NCBI RefSeq assembly: GCF_029851875.1
Contig: NZ_JARKVC010000035.1
Span: 1 to 46,310 of the forward strand
DNA from: Actinomyces sp.
GTDB taxonomy: Bacteria > Actinomycetota > Actinomycetes > Actinomycetales > Actinomycetaceae
Direction of reading: 5' to 3'
Length of the DNA: 46,310 bases
Each line of letters opens with the position of its first letter. Positions within the stretch are counted from its first letter, which is position 1. Position numbers and translations under genes: made by a program. Under the pieces are notes generated by a model, which worked only from the letters and a program-made list of their open reading frames with translations, ran no database searches and was not told the DNA's origin. This document shows positions 27,213 through 35,008 of the stretch, piece after piece.

Positions 27213-27902
27213 TCAGTCGAGCAGGCCGGCACCGGCGCGCCGCGCTGCCTCCTCCAGCTCCTCGGCAGTGGCCAGGAGCGCGGAGTCACGGCGCGTCACC
27301 CGGTCGGCCAGGGCGTCGGCGTCGTCCTCAATCCACACCGGGCTCGAGCTGGCGGCGAGCGCACGCAGGAACTGCGCCACCACACTCAGCAGCCCGGCGA
27401 TCGCAGGCACCGACCCCTCCACCTGGCCCGCGAGGACGCCATCGATCGCCTCGCGCACCTGCGCGGGCGAGGGCGCCGGCCGTGCCTGGGCCAGGGCCGC
27501 CTCCGCACGTGCCCGAACAGCGACGTCCGCCCCCGTCAGGTCTACGGTCGTGGCGTAGCGCCGCTCCACCAGCGCAGGATCACGCCGGATCCACTCGCGC
27601 ACGAAGAACAGGCGCCACAGGCTGCCGGGCAGGGTCGTGGCCGGAGAGTCCGCCCACAGCTCGGCGACGTCGTCGACGCCGTGGCTCGCCACGGCCCGTG
27701 CCACGCCCTGCCGGCTAAAGGGACCGGTCTCCTCATGCGACGCCCTGCCGTCCGCCTCGCCCGAGGCGGAGGTGAAGCCGCCGACGAGCGCCTGGGCCGT
27801 CAGGTGCGCGAGCTCGGAGGCGACGGCGGTGTCCTGGCCGCCCTCGATGTTCTCGGCGGCCTCAGGGTCCAGGCGGGCGGGGCGGTGGAACTGGCGGGTC
27901 AT
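27213..27902 (-). CDS. Uncharacterised actinobacterial protein
   Basis: A 229-residue soluble protein, mostly helical by composition, that I cannot assign. It has no signal peptide or membrane segment. It opens MTRQFHRPARLDPEAAENIEGGQDTA, and a central LWRLFFVREWIRRD segment is followed by Ala-rich helices and a C-terminal coiled stretch (ATAEELEEAARRAG). ATG at 27902 has AAGGAG 6 nt upstream. It is divergent from gntK across 168 bp and is followed by the nested repeat at 27045. Nothing nearby points to a role. Confidence 0.7.
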   Translation of the reverse strand: MTRQFHRPARLDPEAAENIEGGQDTAVASELAHLTAQALVGGFTSASGEADGRASHEETGPFSRQGVARAVASHGVDDVAELWADSPATTLPGSLWRLFFVREWIRRDPALVERRYATTVDLTGADVAVRARAEAALAQARPAPSPAQVREAIDGVLAGQVEGSVPAIAGLLSVVAQFLRALAASSSPVWIEDDADALADRVTRRDSALLATAEELEEAARRAGAGLLD

Positions 27903-28040
27903 AGCGTCTCCTTCGCGGTCGCTGGCCGACGGCGCAGCCGCGGCAAGGCCCTACTATTGTCTCCCACGTCCGCACCTGCCCCAGGTCAAGGACCTCACGC
28001 CTACCCTGAGGTACGACGTCATTGCTTCTGTCGTCGGACG

Positions 28041-28046
28041 TATCAT
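28041..28046 (+). promoter_or_regulatory. Candidate -10 of gntK
   Basis: TATCAT lies 25 nt upstream of the gntK start in the divergent intergenic region. The hexamer 17 bp further upstream (GTCATT) is a poor -35. Part of the surrounding sequence is symmetric (GACGT at 28014-28018 with ACGT near 28037), which might mark a regulator site. Confidence 0.3.
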
Positions 28047-28070
28047 GACAACGGCGTCAGGAGGCACGAG

Positions 28071-28715
28071 ATGAGCACCACTCCCCAGGCGGTCGAGCAC
28101 CTCGTCCTCATGGGAGCTGCTGGCTGCGGCAAGACCACCGCGGCCGAGAACCTGCGCCAGGCACTGGGACGGCCCGTCGCCGAGGCAGATGACTTCCATC
28201 CCCAGGCCAGTATCGACAAGATGACCGCCGGCACTGCCTTGACGGACGAGGACCGCTGGCCGTGGCTGGAGTCCCTGCGCGACTGGATGAGCTCACAGGC
28301 CGCATCCGGCGCCAAGACCATCGTCACCTGCTCAGCCCTCAAGCGCTCCTACCGTGACCTGCTCAGCAACGCCGCAGGACGGGTGTTCTTCATCCACCTC
28401 GTCGCCCCGCATGAGGAGCTGGCGGACCGGGTGCAGCGCCGCGACGGTCACTTCATGCCCGCGGCCTTGCTGCCCTCACAGCTGGCCGCCCTGGAACCAC
28501 TGGCCCCCGAGGAGGACGGCGCGACCGTGGTCTCCCAGCCCACACCCGAGCAGACCCTGGACGCCATCCTCGCTGCGCTGGCGCACGCCTCCCAGCCTCG
28601 CCTGAGGCCCGGCCCCGTCCAGAAGACCCCACCCAGGCCCGCGCTGGTACCCCCTGTGGGGCTCGAACCCACGACCTTCGGATTAAAAGTCCGCAGCTCT
28701 GACCAGCTGAGCTAA
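28071..28715 (+). CDS. gntK: Gluconokinase with C-terminus running into antisense tRNA-Lys
   Basis: Phosphorylates D-gluconate to 6-phosphogluconate, feeding the pentose-phosphate route. The P-loop GAAGCGKTT is at residues 15-23, DDFHP at 40-44, CSALKRSYRD at 87-96, and FMPAALLPSQLAALEPL, the family's C-terminal signature, at 128-144. ATG at 28071 has AGGAGG upstream. The family domain ends near residue 170, but the frame has no stop until TAA at 28713, inside the tRNA-Lys gene on the other strand. The last 22 or so residues are therefore antisense tRNA. This makes a 214-residue protein, about 40 longer than usual. No gluconate permease or GntR gene is adjacent. Confidence 0.88.
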   Translation: MSTTPQAVEHLVLMGAAGCGKTTAAENLRQALGRPVAEADDFHPQASIDKMTAGTALTDEDRWPWLESLRDWMSSQAASGAKTIVTCSALKRSYRDLLSNAAGRVFFIHLVAPHEELADRVQRRDGHFMPAALLPSQLAALEPLAPEEDGATVVSQPTPEQTLDAILAALAHASQPRLRPGPVQKTPPRPALVPPVGLEPTTFGLKVRSSDQLS

Positions 28716-28721
28716 GGGGGC
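28645..28721 (-). tRNA. tRNA-Lys (anticodon TTT)
   Basis: On the minus strand the gene starts GCCCCCT at 28721 and pairs with AGGGGGT before the discriminator A at 28648; the CCA end is encoded at 28647-28645. The D-arm region AGCTCAGCTGGT, anticodon stem CGGA/TCCG with loop CTTTTAA, and T-loop GGGTTCGAGCCC are all present. Anticodon TTT reads Lys AAA/AAG. It overlaps 71 nt of the end of gntK on the opposite strand. A -10-like TATGCT lies at 28756-28751. Confidence 0.95.
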
Positions 28722-29146
28722 GCACCGCCAGGCTGGCGGCGACGGGGACCAGCATAGCGGCAGCCGTCCCGGAGCATGACCCACCCGCGCCTTCTTTGGT
28801 CCTACCTGGCAGCCTTGATCGTCATGCGACTCTAGAAAGCGCACGTCCTCTTTCGGCACCTCACCCGCTCACCCACCGCCGCGCCTCTCAACCCGACCGT
28901 GGCCATAGTGGCCTCAGGGCTCGTGGCGTTGCCTGACGCGGGCGTCCCGGCTGGGCTCGTGGGAACGACGGAAGGTGATCTGGTCCGCGCCAGGCCCTTC
29001 CGGGCCTGCACCCAGCGATGCGGAGCTCCTGACCGCGCCCCCTTCACGATCGCCGCTGCCCCGTCGCTCCGGTGGCTACCGGAGCGACGGGGTAGCGGTC
29101 AAGGTGTCAGGGCGTCAACACCCCCGAAGGGGCGGCGCCGGACACG
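28722..29146. other. Intergenic region between tRNA-Lys and the GlsB-like gene
   Basis: Contains the tRNA promoter at its left end (TATGCT on the minus strand at 28756-28751), a small hairpin CAGGCCC-TTCC-GGGCCTG at 28991-29008, and a strong hairpin at 29055-29096. The remaining sequence has no convincing gene; a minus-strand 71-codon frame here has no ribosome site or recognisable motif. Confidence 0.4.
29055..29096 (-). terminator. Perfect 15-bp hairpin downstream of the GlsB-like gene
   Basis: CCCCGTCGCTCCGGT at 29059-29073 pairs with 29078-29092 around a 4-nt loop, about 55 nt beyond the stop. Its flanks also contain GCT(G/A)CC at 29055 and 29075 and GGT(G/A)GC at 29071 and 29091. These are 20-bp steps of the same hexamer used in the element at 37047, so it may be a compact relative. 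Confidence 0.7.
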
Positions 29147-29407
29147 CTACTTCTTGCGACCGGTGACGGTCTCGAACACACTGATGACGACGACGGCGCA
29201 GACCACCGAGATGATCCAGCGGATCCAGTCGATGCCGGGCGTCTCAGCAACGCCGAGCAGGCCGGCGATCGAGCCGCCGAGGAAAGCACCGATCGCACCC
29301 AGGACGATGGTCCACAGGACGGACAGGTCCTGCTCTCCCTTCATCACCAGGCGGGCCAGGGCGCCGATGACGCCACCAAAGACAAGCATGCCAATCAGCT
29401 CAAACAT
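29147..29407 (-). CDS. GlsB/YeaQ/YmgE family small membrane protein
   Basis: An 86-residue integral membrane protein of the GlsB/YeaQ/YmgE (transglycosylase-associated) family, linked to general stress response; the biochemical role is unknown. Three hydrophobic Gly/Ala-rich helices are visible: residues 2-20, 30-52 and 61-78. The family features GGVIGALARLVMKG and GAIGAFLGGSIAGLLG are present, and the C-terminus ends in basic TGRKK. ATG at 29407 has AAGGAG 6 nt upstream. A promoter with a perfect TATAAT -10 lies about 85 nt upstream. Confidence 0.93.
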   Translation of the reverse strand: MFELIGMLVFGGVIGALARLVMKGEQDLSVLWTIVLGAIGAFLGGSIAGLLGVAETPGIDWIRWIISVVCAVVVISVFETVTGRKK

Positions 29408-29489
29408 GCGATCTCCTTCTCAAGACAGGCGAGGGCTCAACGCGAGGTCCGCGGGGCTCCACAGCAGTGCGAGCGCAGCTGCTTCCCAA

Positions 29490-29495
29490 ATTATA
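29490..29495 (-). promoter_or_regulatory. -10 element of the GlsB-like gene
   Basis: A perfect TATAAT on the minus strand in an AT-rich island that contrasts with the GC-rich surroundings. No canonical -35 is found at 16-18 bp, so an alternative or activator-dependent promoter is possible. The leader to the start codon is about 75 nt. Confidence 0.55.
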
Positions 29496-29551
29496 GCAGG
29501 CCACTGTCTATAAGCAGATATGGAGAGAAATCTCTAATAAGCCGTGTTGCC

Positions 29552-31000
29552 TCAGGCTGTCCGACGGCGCCCGTGCGAGCCACGCCGTGAGATCGCGCCC
29601 GCAGGTGCCTGACGCCCTCCCGAGCCTCGCGAGGCCGTCTGACGACCGGCGCCCCGGGACCTGCCTACGCCGCGAGACGTCCCGGCTCCGCCGCTCTGAC
29701 GCGCTCCACCGCGGCCAGCCGCAGGGCCTCCTCCCTTGATCGCCACACCCTCCGGCATCTCCTCAACCGCCACCTTCGGGGCGACCTCGCCCACCAGGGC
29801 AGCAACGACGTCGTCATCAGGCCGCACCCGCTCAGTATCCGCCTTGATCTTGGCCTTCTTGAGCAGCACCTGGACGTCGTGCCTCTGCTCTGGCAGGACC
29901 AGCGTCACCACGGTGCCCGAGGCCCCGGCGCGGGCCGTGCGCCCCGAGCGGTGCAGGTAGGCCTTGTGCTCAGCCGGCGGATCCACGTGCACCACGAGCT
30001 CGACACCGGAGACGTCGATACCGCGCGCCGCGATGTCAGTGGCCACCATGACGTGCGCCTGCCCCGAGGAGAAAGCACCCATGGCCCGCTCGCGCGCGTT
30101 CTGGCTCATGTTGCCCTGCAGCTCGACGGCAGGAATCCCAGCCGTCACCAGCTTGCGTGCCAGGCGCCGGGCCAGGTGCTTGGTGCGCGTGAACAGGATC
30201 CGCTGCCCCGCGCCCGAGGCGAGCCGAAGTACGAGACCGTCCTTCGCCGTCTTGTCCGCAACCATCCACACGCGGTGGTCCATGTCCCGCACCGGAGAGC
30301 TGGCCGGGTCCACGCTGTGGTGGAGCGGGTTGTGGAGGAACTCGGCCACGAGCTTGTCCACGCCGTTGTCCAGGGTGGCAGAGAAGAGCATGCGCTGGCC
30401 CCGCGGCGGCGTGGCCCGCAGGATGCGACGGACGTTGGGCAGGAAGCCAAGATCGGCCATGTGGTCAGCCTCGTCGAGGACGGTGATCACGACGTCGTCG
30501 AGACGGACGACCCCCTGCCCCATGAGATCGAGCAGGCGCCCGGGGCAGGCCACGACGATGTCGACACCCGCCGCCAGCGCCTTCTCCTGAGGCTTCTGAG
30601 ACACCCCGCCGAAGACGGTCGTCACGGTGAGGTCGAGGGCGGACGCCAGAGGACGGACAGTGTCCGCGATCTGCAGGGCGAGCTCGCGCGTGGGCGCCAG
30701 CACCAGGCCCAGGGGATGACCTGGACGAGGGGCGTCCTCATCGGCCAAGCGCTGGACCAGGGGGAGGGAGAAGGCAAGTGTCTTGCCACTGCCGGTCCGT
30801 CCCCGCCCCAGCACGTCACGACCGCGCAGGGTGTCAGGCAGCGTCGCGGTCTGGATAGGGAAGGGGGAGGTGAAGCCTCGGGAGTCGAGGTCGGCCACCA
30901 GCTCGGGGTCGACGCCGAGCGAGGCAAAGCTGGGACCGTCCTCAGATCCGAGGCGGGAGGAGGTGAAGGGGGCGCGAGGCGCGCGGGTCGTGGTTGCCAC
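29552..31000 (-). CDS. DEAD-box RNA helicase (RhlE-type)
   Basis: An ATP-dependent RNA helicase, probably for ribosome assembly or RNA turnover. The 482-residue protein has the Q motif (FTSPFPIQ), Walker A GRTGSGKT, APTRELALQI, DEAD, SAT, the C-half motifs ATDIAARGID and HRSGRTARAG, and a disordered Gly/Arg/Ser-rich tail of about 75 residues (RG repeats) that should bind RNA. GTG at 31000 has AGGA 8 nt upstream. It appears monocistronic, with an upstream gap of 304 bp that contains a TGTGCA-family repeat at its far end. Confidence 0.94.
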   Translation of the reverse strand: MATTTRAPRAPFTSSRLGSEDGPSFASLGVDPELVADLDSRGFTSPFPIQTATLPDTLRGRDVLGRGRTGSGKTLAFSLPLVQRLADEDAPRPGHPLGLVLAPTRELALQIADTVRPLASALDLTVTTVFGGVSQKPQEKALAAGVDIVVACPGRLLDLMGQGVVRLDDVVITVLDEADHMADLGFLPNVRRILRATPPRGQRMLFSATLDNGVDKLVAEFLHNPLHHSVDPASSPVRDMDHRVWMVADKTAKDGLVLRLASGAGQRILFTRTKHLARRLARKLVTAGIPAVELQGNMSQNARERAMGAFSSGQAHVMVATDIAARGIDVSGVELVVHVDPPAEHKAYLHRSGRTARAGASGTVVTLVLPEQRHDVQVLLKKAKIKADTERVRPDDDVVAALVGEVAPKVAVEEMPEGVAIKGGGPAAGRGGARQSGGAGTSRGVGRSRGAGRQTASRGSGGRQAPAGAISRRGSHGRRRTA

Positions 31001-31304
31001 GGAGGTCCTGTCAGTCGAGACCGTGCGCAGCTGCCGCTCCGGCGCGAGCCAGCGGTCTGCGCGACGGTGCGTGGGTGCCGGCGTTCATGGCTCGACGACG
31101 CGCCGGTCCTCGGTAGGACCGCCCGGAGCTGCCGGGAAGACGCCGGAGCCAGGGCACCAGCCAGGCCGCGGCGGGAGCCGGGCCAGGTACCTGAGTCTGC
31201 CAGGAGCGGCCGCGATCACGAAATCGTGGCCCCGCTCGCCCCGTTATCCGCGAGTGTGCAGGTACGACGTCGGCTGTGCACCCCGGGGCTGCACACTCAC
31301 CGCC
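31001..31304. other. Intergenic region upstream of the helicase gene
   Basis: About 250 bp before the 72-bp repeat at 31250. It should hold the helicase promoter, but I recognise no convincing -10/-35 pair or operator. No coding character is visible. Confidence 0.35.
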
Positions 31305-31321
31305 CTACCTGCACACTCGTG
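31250..31321. repeat. 72-bp nested inverted repeat, TGTGCA family, copy B
   Basis: The most symmetric copy. TGTGCA starts at offsets 6 and 26 and TGCACA at 41 and 61, all 20 bp apart within each pair and centred on the same axis. The outer arms form a perfect 14-bp stem (CGAGTGTGCAGGTA at 31251-31264 with 31306-31319). The element overlaps the last 17 nt of the EamA gene: its GTGTGCAGGTAG gives the final codons and the TAG stop. It aligns base for base in length with copies at 7217 and 44708. Confidence 0.85.
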
Positions 31322-32249
31322 TTGCGGATCGGGCCAGACGACGCCGTGCCCGCCCCGATCCGCTTCCCGCACCGCCGCCCGATCCCGCCAGGGCGACGGC
31401 CACAGAGACCAGGACCAGCCCGGCCACCTCCCAGGCGTTGGGCATCTGGCGCAGCATGACCACCCCGACGGCGAGCGAGGTCGCAGGCATGAGCGCAGAC
31501 AGGAGCGAGAAGGTCGCCGAGCTGAGACGGCCGAGGTTGACCTGGTCCAGGGCGTAAGGGACCACCGTGGACATGACGGCCACGCCCAGTACCTTGAGGA
31601 AGGTTCCCAGCGAGCTGAAGGCCGCACCCGCGCTCCCCAGGGCAATCGGCAGGTAGACCAGGGAACCGGCCACCGAGGCCACAGCCAGGGAGTCAAGCCC
31701 GGAGCCTGCTGACGCCACCCGCCGCCCCAGCAGGATGTAGGCGGCCCACGCCAGTCCGGCCCCGACCGCCAGTACCACGCCCAGGCGCTGACGCGGGTCA
31801 CCCAGGTCCAGCCCGAGACCGCTGATCGCGGCCACGCCGGCCAGAGCGAGCACGGCCGCCACGCGTGGGCGCCAGCCTCGGCCCGTCGCCAGGGCGACGG
31901 CGACAGGTCCGAGGAACTCCAGGGAGACGGCGGTTCCGAGGGCCAGGTGGTCAATCGCGGCATAGAAGATGACGTTCATCGTGGCCATCGCCGCCCCAAA
32001 CAGCGCCGCGACCGCCACCGAGCGCCTGGTCCACGCCCGCCGCCACGGTCGGCGCCAGGCCAGCAGGACCAGGGCACCGATCGTCACGCGCCACCAGGCC
32101 ACAGTCGTGGGAGGCATAAGCACGAACAGGGCGACGGCGAAGCCCGCTCCCACGTAGCTGGACACGCCTGAACCGATGACGAGCAGCGGTGCCGGCAGCC
32201 GGCGCAGACGTGCGCCCAGGCGCGGGAGAAGTCTTTCCACGGGCCTCAT
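31305..32249 (-). CDS. EamA/RhtA-type drug/metabolite transporter
   Basis: A 314-residue inner-membrane exporter of the DMT superfamily, close to RhtA-type threonine/homoserine exporters in pattern; the real substrate is unknown. Ten hydrophobic segments form two EamA repeats. Marks include SSYVGAGFAV, AMATMNVIFYAAIDHLALGTAVSLEFLGPVAVAL in the first repeat and STVVPYALDQVNLGRLSSATFSLLSALMPATSLAVGV in the second (cited by their first residues, near 90 and 225). The stop codon and last four codons come from the 72-bp repeat. ATG at 32249 was chosen; GTG at 32255 adds two residues. The ribosome site is weak. Confidence 0.88.
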   Translation of the reverse strand: MRPVERLLPRLGARLRRLPAPLLVIGSGVSSYVGAGFAVALFVLMPPTTVAWWRVTIGALVLLAWRRPWRRAWTRRSVAVAALFGAAMATMNVIFYAAIDHLALGTAVSLEFLGPVAVALATGRGWRPRVAAVLALAGVAAISGLGLDLGDPRQRLGVVLAVGAGLAWAAYILLGRRVASAGSGLDSLAVASVAGSLVYLPIALGSAGAAFSSLGTFLKVLGVAVMSTVVPYALDQVNLGRLSSATFSLLSALMPATSLAVGVVMLRQMPNAWEVAGLVLVSVAVALAGSGGGAGSGSGRARRRLARSATRVCR

Positions 32250-32323
32250 TCTCACTTACGTCGAGGGCGGGGCCCCACAGGTTCTCAGGTCACGTCGGCT
32301 GGTCAGCCGGCCGGTCAAGGACC

Positions 32324-33382
32324 TCAGCGCAGAAGCGCCGCGACCAGCAGGACCACCGGGACAAAGCCCGCGGTCGTGATGAGGCAGCAGTCACGAGCCA
32401 ACGGCTTGGCTGCCCCGTAGCGGGTGGCGTACATGAAGACGTTCTGGGCACAAGGAAGGCAGGCGGTGGTCACCGGTGTGAGCAGGGCCTCGCCGCGCAG
32501 TCCGAGCGCCCAGCCCAGCGCTGCGGCCAGCAGGGGCACGAGGACCAGCTTCCAGCCCACCGAGACCCACAGCGCCGCGCCGCGCTCGCTGACGTCGTTG
32601 AGCTCGTCGTCCGCGGCGGCCTGGACCCGCACCGGCGCACCGGCCCGGCCTGCGGCGCCTCCCTCCCCCTGCGGGGTCAGCCGCGTCACCTGCTGGACCG
32701 TCAGTCGCCTGGTGACCGTGGGCGAGGAGGCCGCCAGGCTCATCCCCAGGGAGAGCATCATGACGGTCACGGCCAGCGCCCCCAGCGAGCGGAGGCTGCT
32801 GACCACCAGTCCGCCGAGCCAGGGCTTCATGTTCCAGCCCGCCAGGTTGATGACGAGCCCGGCCAGCACGCCGACGAGCAGGGGGTTGCGTAGCGGTGCC
32901 GTCCACAGCGAGGCCCGGGACACCCCGTCCTGGTCAGCCTGGGTGCACCAGTCCAGGATCGCGAAGGAGACCGGGGCGAGGACGAGCAGCTGCAGCAGGA
33001 GGATCGGGGCGATCGCGGTGGCGTCCCCCAGCAGGACGATGAGCACCGGGATACCGAAGTTGGCCGCGTTGACATAGCCCGCCGCGAGCGCCCCGATGGT
33101 CGACTCGGCGATCGAGCGGCGCAGGACAAGGCGGTGGACCAGCCAGGCACTGAGGATGCCGAGGACCTCAGCCAGCAGTCCGGCCAGGGTGTCACGTGAG
33201 ACGACCGTCGCCAGGTCGGCGTCGGCGATGGTGGTCACCAGCAGCGCCGGGGTGGCGGCGTAGAAGCACACGCGGGTGAGCACCGTGTCACTTCCAGCCG
33301 GTACTCCCCCGCTGCGCACCAGCAGCCAGCCCACTGTGATGACGACGGCGAAGACCGCCAGCCCGGTGACGACCTCAAGCAC
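32324..33382 (-). CDS. AEC family transporter
   Basis: A 352-residue permease of the auxin efflux carrier family, which in bacteria includes malate, malonate and other carboxylate transporters. About ten helices in two five-helix bundles, with conserved GYVNAANFGIPVLI near residue 95 and the second-half TTACLPCAQNVFMYATRYG near 315, both typical of the family crossover helices. A hydrophilic loop of about 45 residues sits between the halves. GTG at 33382 lies 4 nt after the stop of the upstream EEP gene and has AGGAGG about 9 nt upstream, so it is translated in the same operon. A longer start at 33463 overlaps that gene and is not family-like. Confidence 0.88.
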   Translation of the reverse strand: MLEVVTGLAVFAVVITVGWLLVRSGGVPAGSDTVLTRVCFYAATPALLVTTIADADLATVVSRDTLAGLLAEVLGILSAWLVHRLVLRRSIAESTIGALAAGYVNAANFGIPVLIVLLGDATAIAPILLLQLLVLAPVSFAILDWCTQADQDGVSRASLWTAPLRNPLLVGVLAGLVINLAGWNMKPWLGGLVVSSLRSLGALAVTVMMLSLGMSLAASSPTVTRRLTVQQVTRLTPQGEGGAAGRAGAPVRVQAAADDELNDVSERGAALWVSVGWKLVLVPLLAAALGWALGLRGEALLTPVTTACLPCAQNVFMYATRYGAAKPLARDCCLITTAGFVPVVLLVAALLR

Positions 33383-33386
33383 GCTG

Positions 33387-34337
33387 TCACACCTCCTCCA
33401 GGTCCACCCAGGTGGCCGCGTGGTCGGAGACCACCAGCTCACGCACTCCCCAGGCGCGGGCACGCAGCAGGGGCCTCCCGCCCGTGAGCCCCGAGGGCGC
33501 CATCGGACTTCCTGCCGCGTCCACCGGCCAGGGGTCGGTCAGGAAGTGGTCGATGCGGTGGCTGGGCGCACCGCTGGGGTAGGTGCTCCCTTCCCCCAGC
33601 TCGCGGGCCAGGCCCACGTCACGCAGCTGGGGGCCGCGCAGGTTGAGGTCGCCGGCCAGCAGGTGCGTCCCAGGGCGCGCGGCCAGCGCCGCCCAGGCGG
33701 CAGCCAGCTGGCGGGTCGCGACGTCGCCGCGAGTGGCCAGGTGGGTGGTCGAGACCGTCAGAGGCCCGCGCCACCCGGGCACGGCGAGCGTGGCCGCCAG
33801 CTGGCACCGAGCCGTAGAGGTGTGGAGCCGGTAGGAGCGAGGGTCCCACCCGCGCCCTGCGCGACGGGTCAGGAGCGCCGGCCCACGCCCGAGCCGCTGG
33901 ACCGACCACCTGCGCACCGGCAGGCGCGTGAGCAGGGCGTTGCCGAAGCCGGTCATGGGGAGGCCTGCCGCTGCCCGCAGGGGGCCAAGGACGTCGTCGG
34001 CGGGCGAGTCCAGGGCTGATCGCAGGGGCCGACGGCGCAGCCCTGCCACTGCGCCGGCGTAGGTGGCGGAGAAGCGGTAGCTGCCCCAGCCCAGCGCGCT
34101 GGCGAGCTCGGCGGTCTGGTTGAGGCGTGCCGAACGCGCCTGACCGAGGTCGACCTCCTGGAGCGCGATGACGTCCGGGGCTATCTCGTGCAGCTGCTGG
34201 GCCAGCGCGCCCAGGACCTCTCGGGCCGCCGCGGGGTTGGCGACGTCAGCCCGGGCCAGCGGTGCCGTGGCAGGGTCGTTGAGCGCCCCGGGGCCGGGCA
34301 GGGCGTGCTGGAGGTTGAGGGTGAGGACGCGGATCAT
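33387..34337 (-). CDS. Endonuclease/exonuclease/phosphatase family protein
   Basis: A metal-dependent phosphoesterase or nuclease-like enzyme of 316 residues. All four signature parts are present: VLTLNLQHA at the N-terminus, DVIALQEVD near residue 55, LLAGDLNLRG near 230, and the C-terminal VSDHAATWV. The substrate cannot be read from sequence; family members cleave DNA, phosphoinositides or sphingomyelin. No signal peptide, so probably cytoplasmic. ATG at 34337 has CAGG upstream and is 11 nt after the msrB stop, placing it in an msrB-EEP-AEC operon. Confidence 0.88.
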   Translation of the reverse strand: MIRVLTLNLQHALPGPGALNDPATAPLARADVANPAAAREVLGALAQQLHEIAPDVIALQEVDLGQARSARLNQTAELASALGWGSYRFSATYAGAVAGLRRRPLRSALDSPADDVLGPLRAAAGLPMTGFGNALLTRLPVRRWSVQRLGRGPALLTRRAGRGWDPRSYRLHTSTARCQLAATLAVPGWRGPLTVSTTHLATRGDVATRQLAAAWAALAARPGTHLLAGDLNLRGPQLRDVGLARELGEGSTYPSGAPSHRIDHFLTDPWPVDAAGSPMAPSGLTGGRPLLRARAWGVRELVVSDHAATWVDLEEV

Positions 34338-34348
34338 GAGCCTGCCGC

Positions 34349-34846
34349 TCAGGACCGCGCGACGCCGTCGTTCTCCTGGGCGGCAGGCTCGAAGGTCAGG
34401 CTGACGGAGTTCATGCAGTAGCGCTGACCGGTGGGGGTGTGCGGGGCGTCGTCGAAGACGTGGCCCAGGTGGCTGCCACAGGACGCGCAGCGCACCTCCG
34501 TGCGCACCATCCCGTGAGAGGTGTCGGTGGACAGGGCGACGGCGGCCGAGTCTCGCGGGTCGTAGAAGGAGGGCCAGCCGCAGCCGGAGTCGAACTTGGT
34601 GGTCGAGCGGAACAGCTCGGCCCCGCAGCCGCGGCAGCGGTAGACACCCTCGCGGTCCTCCTCCAGCAGGGAGCCGGTGAAGGGACGCTCGGTACCGGCC
34701 TCGCGCAGCACGTGGTACTCCATGGGGCTCAGGGCAGCGCGCCACTGGGCATCGGTACGGGCAGCGACAGTCGGGTCAAGGACAGGCGCGGAGCCAGACT
34801 GACTGGTCTCCTGCGTGGAGGGGCTCAGGGACTGTGGATCGCTCAC
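34349..34846 (-). CDS. msrB: Peptide-methionine (R)-S-oxide reductase
   Basis: Repairs methionine-R-sulfoxide in proteins. The 165-residue protein has two Zn-binding CxxC motifs (CRGCGAE and [12 protein letters not shown]), the GCGWPSFYD segment, and the catalytic Cys at about 144 in RYCMNSVSL. Start is GTG at 34846, inferred because the frame upstream has no better site; no ribosome site is evident. The first 35 residues are Ser/Gln-rich and variable. It is the first gene of the operon leading to the EEP and AEC genes. Its presence with a putative S-oxide reductase operon in the window is of interest, though MsrB acts on protein residues. Confidence 0.94.
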   Translation of the reverse strand: MSDPQSLSPSTQETSQSGSAPVLDPTVAARTDAQWRAALSPMEYHVLREAGTERPFTGSLLEEDREGVYRCRGCGAELFRSTTKFDSGCGWPSFYDPRDSAAVALSTDTSHGMVRTEVRCASCGSHLGHVFDDAPHTPTGQRYCMNSVSLTFEPAAQENDGVARS

Positions 34847-34909
34847 GGCACTATCGTGCGCACGAACGGGTACCTGGCGCGAGCCGCTTTCACGCTGCGG
34901 GAGCATCCG

Positions 34910-34925
34910 GCCTGCCCCGGCAGGC
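34910..34925 (-). terminator. Short hairpin downstream of the MscS gene
   Basis: GCCTGC, 4-nt loop, GCAGGC, extendable to 7 bp with a 2-nt loop, lies about 85 nt beyond the channel gene stop on the minus strand. The distance and stem length make this a modest candidate. Confidence 0.3.
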
Positions 34926-35008
34926 TGACGCTCAGCGCCCGGGGACTTCCGCTCACACGGCGCAGATCCAGCAGGCGCGCAGGCGCGAGGAGTCTTACGG
35001 GCGAGCGT

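Noticed and set aside
28832..29047. A minus-strand 71-codon frame between tRNA-Lys and the GlsB-like gene
   Set aside because: No ribosome site, no recognised motif, and amino-acid composition like that of random GC-rich sequence.
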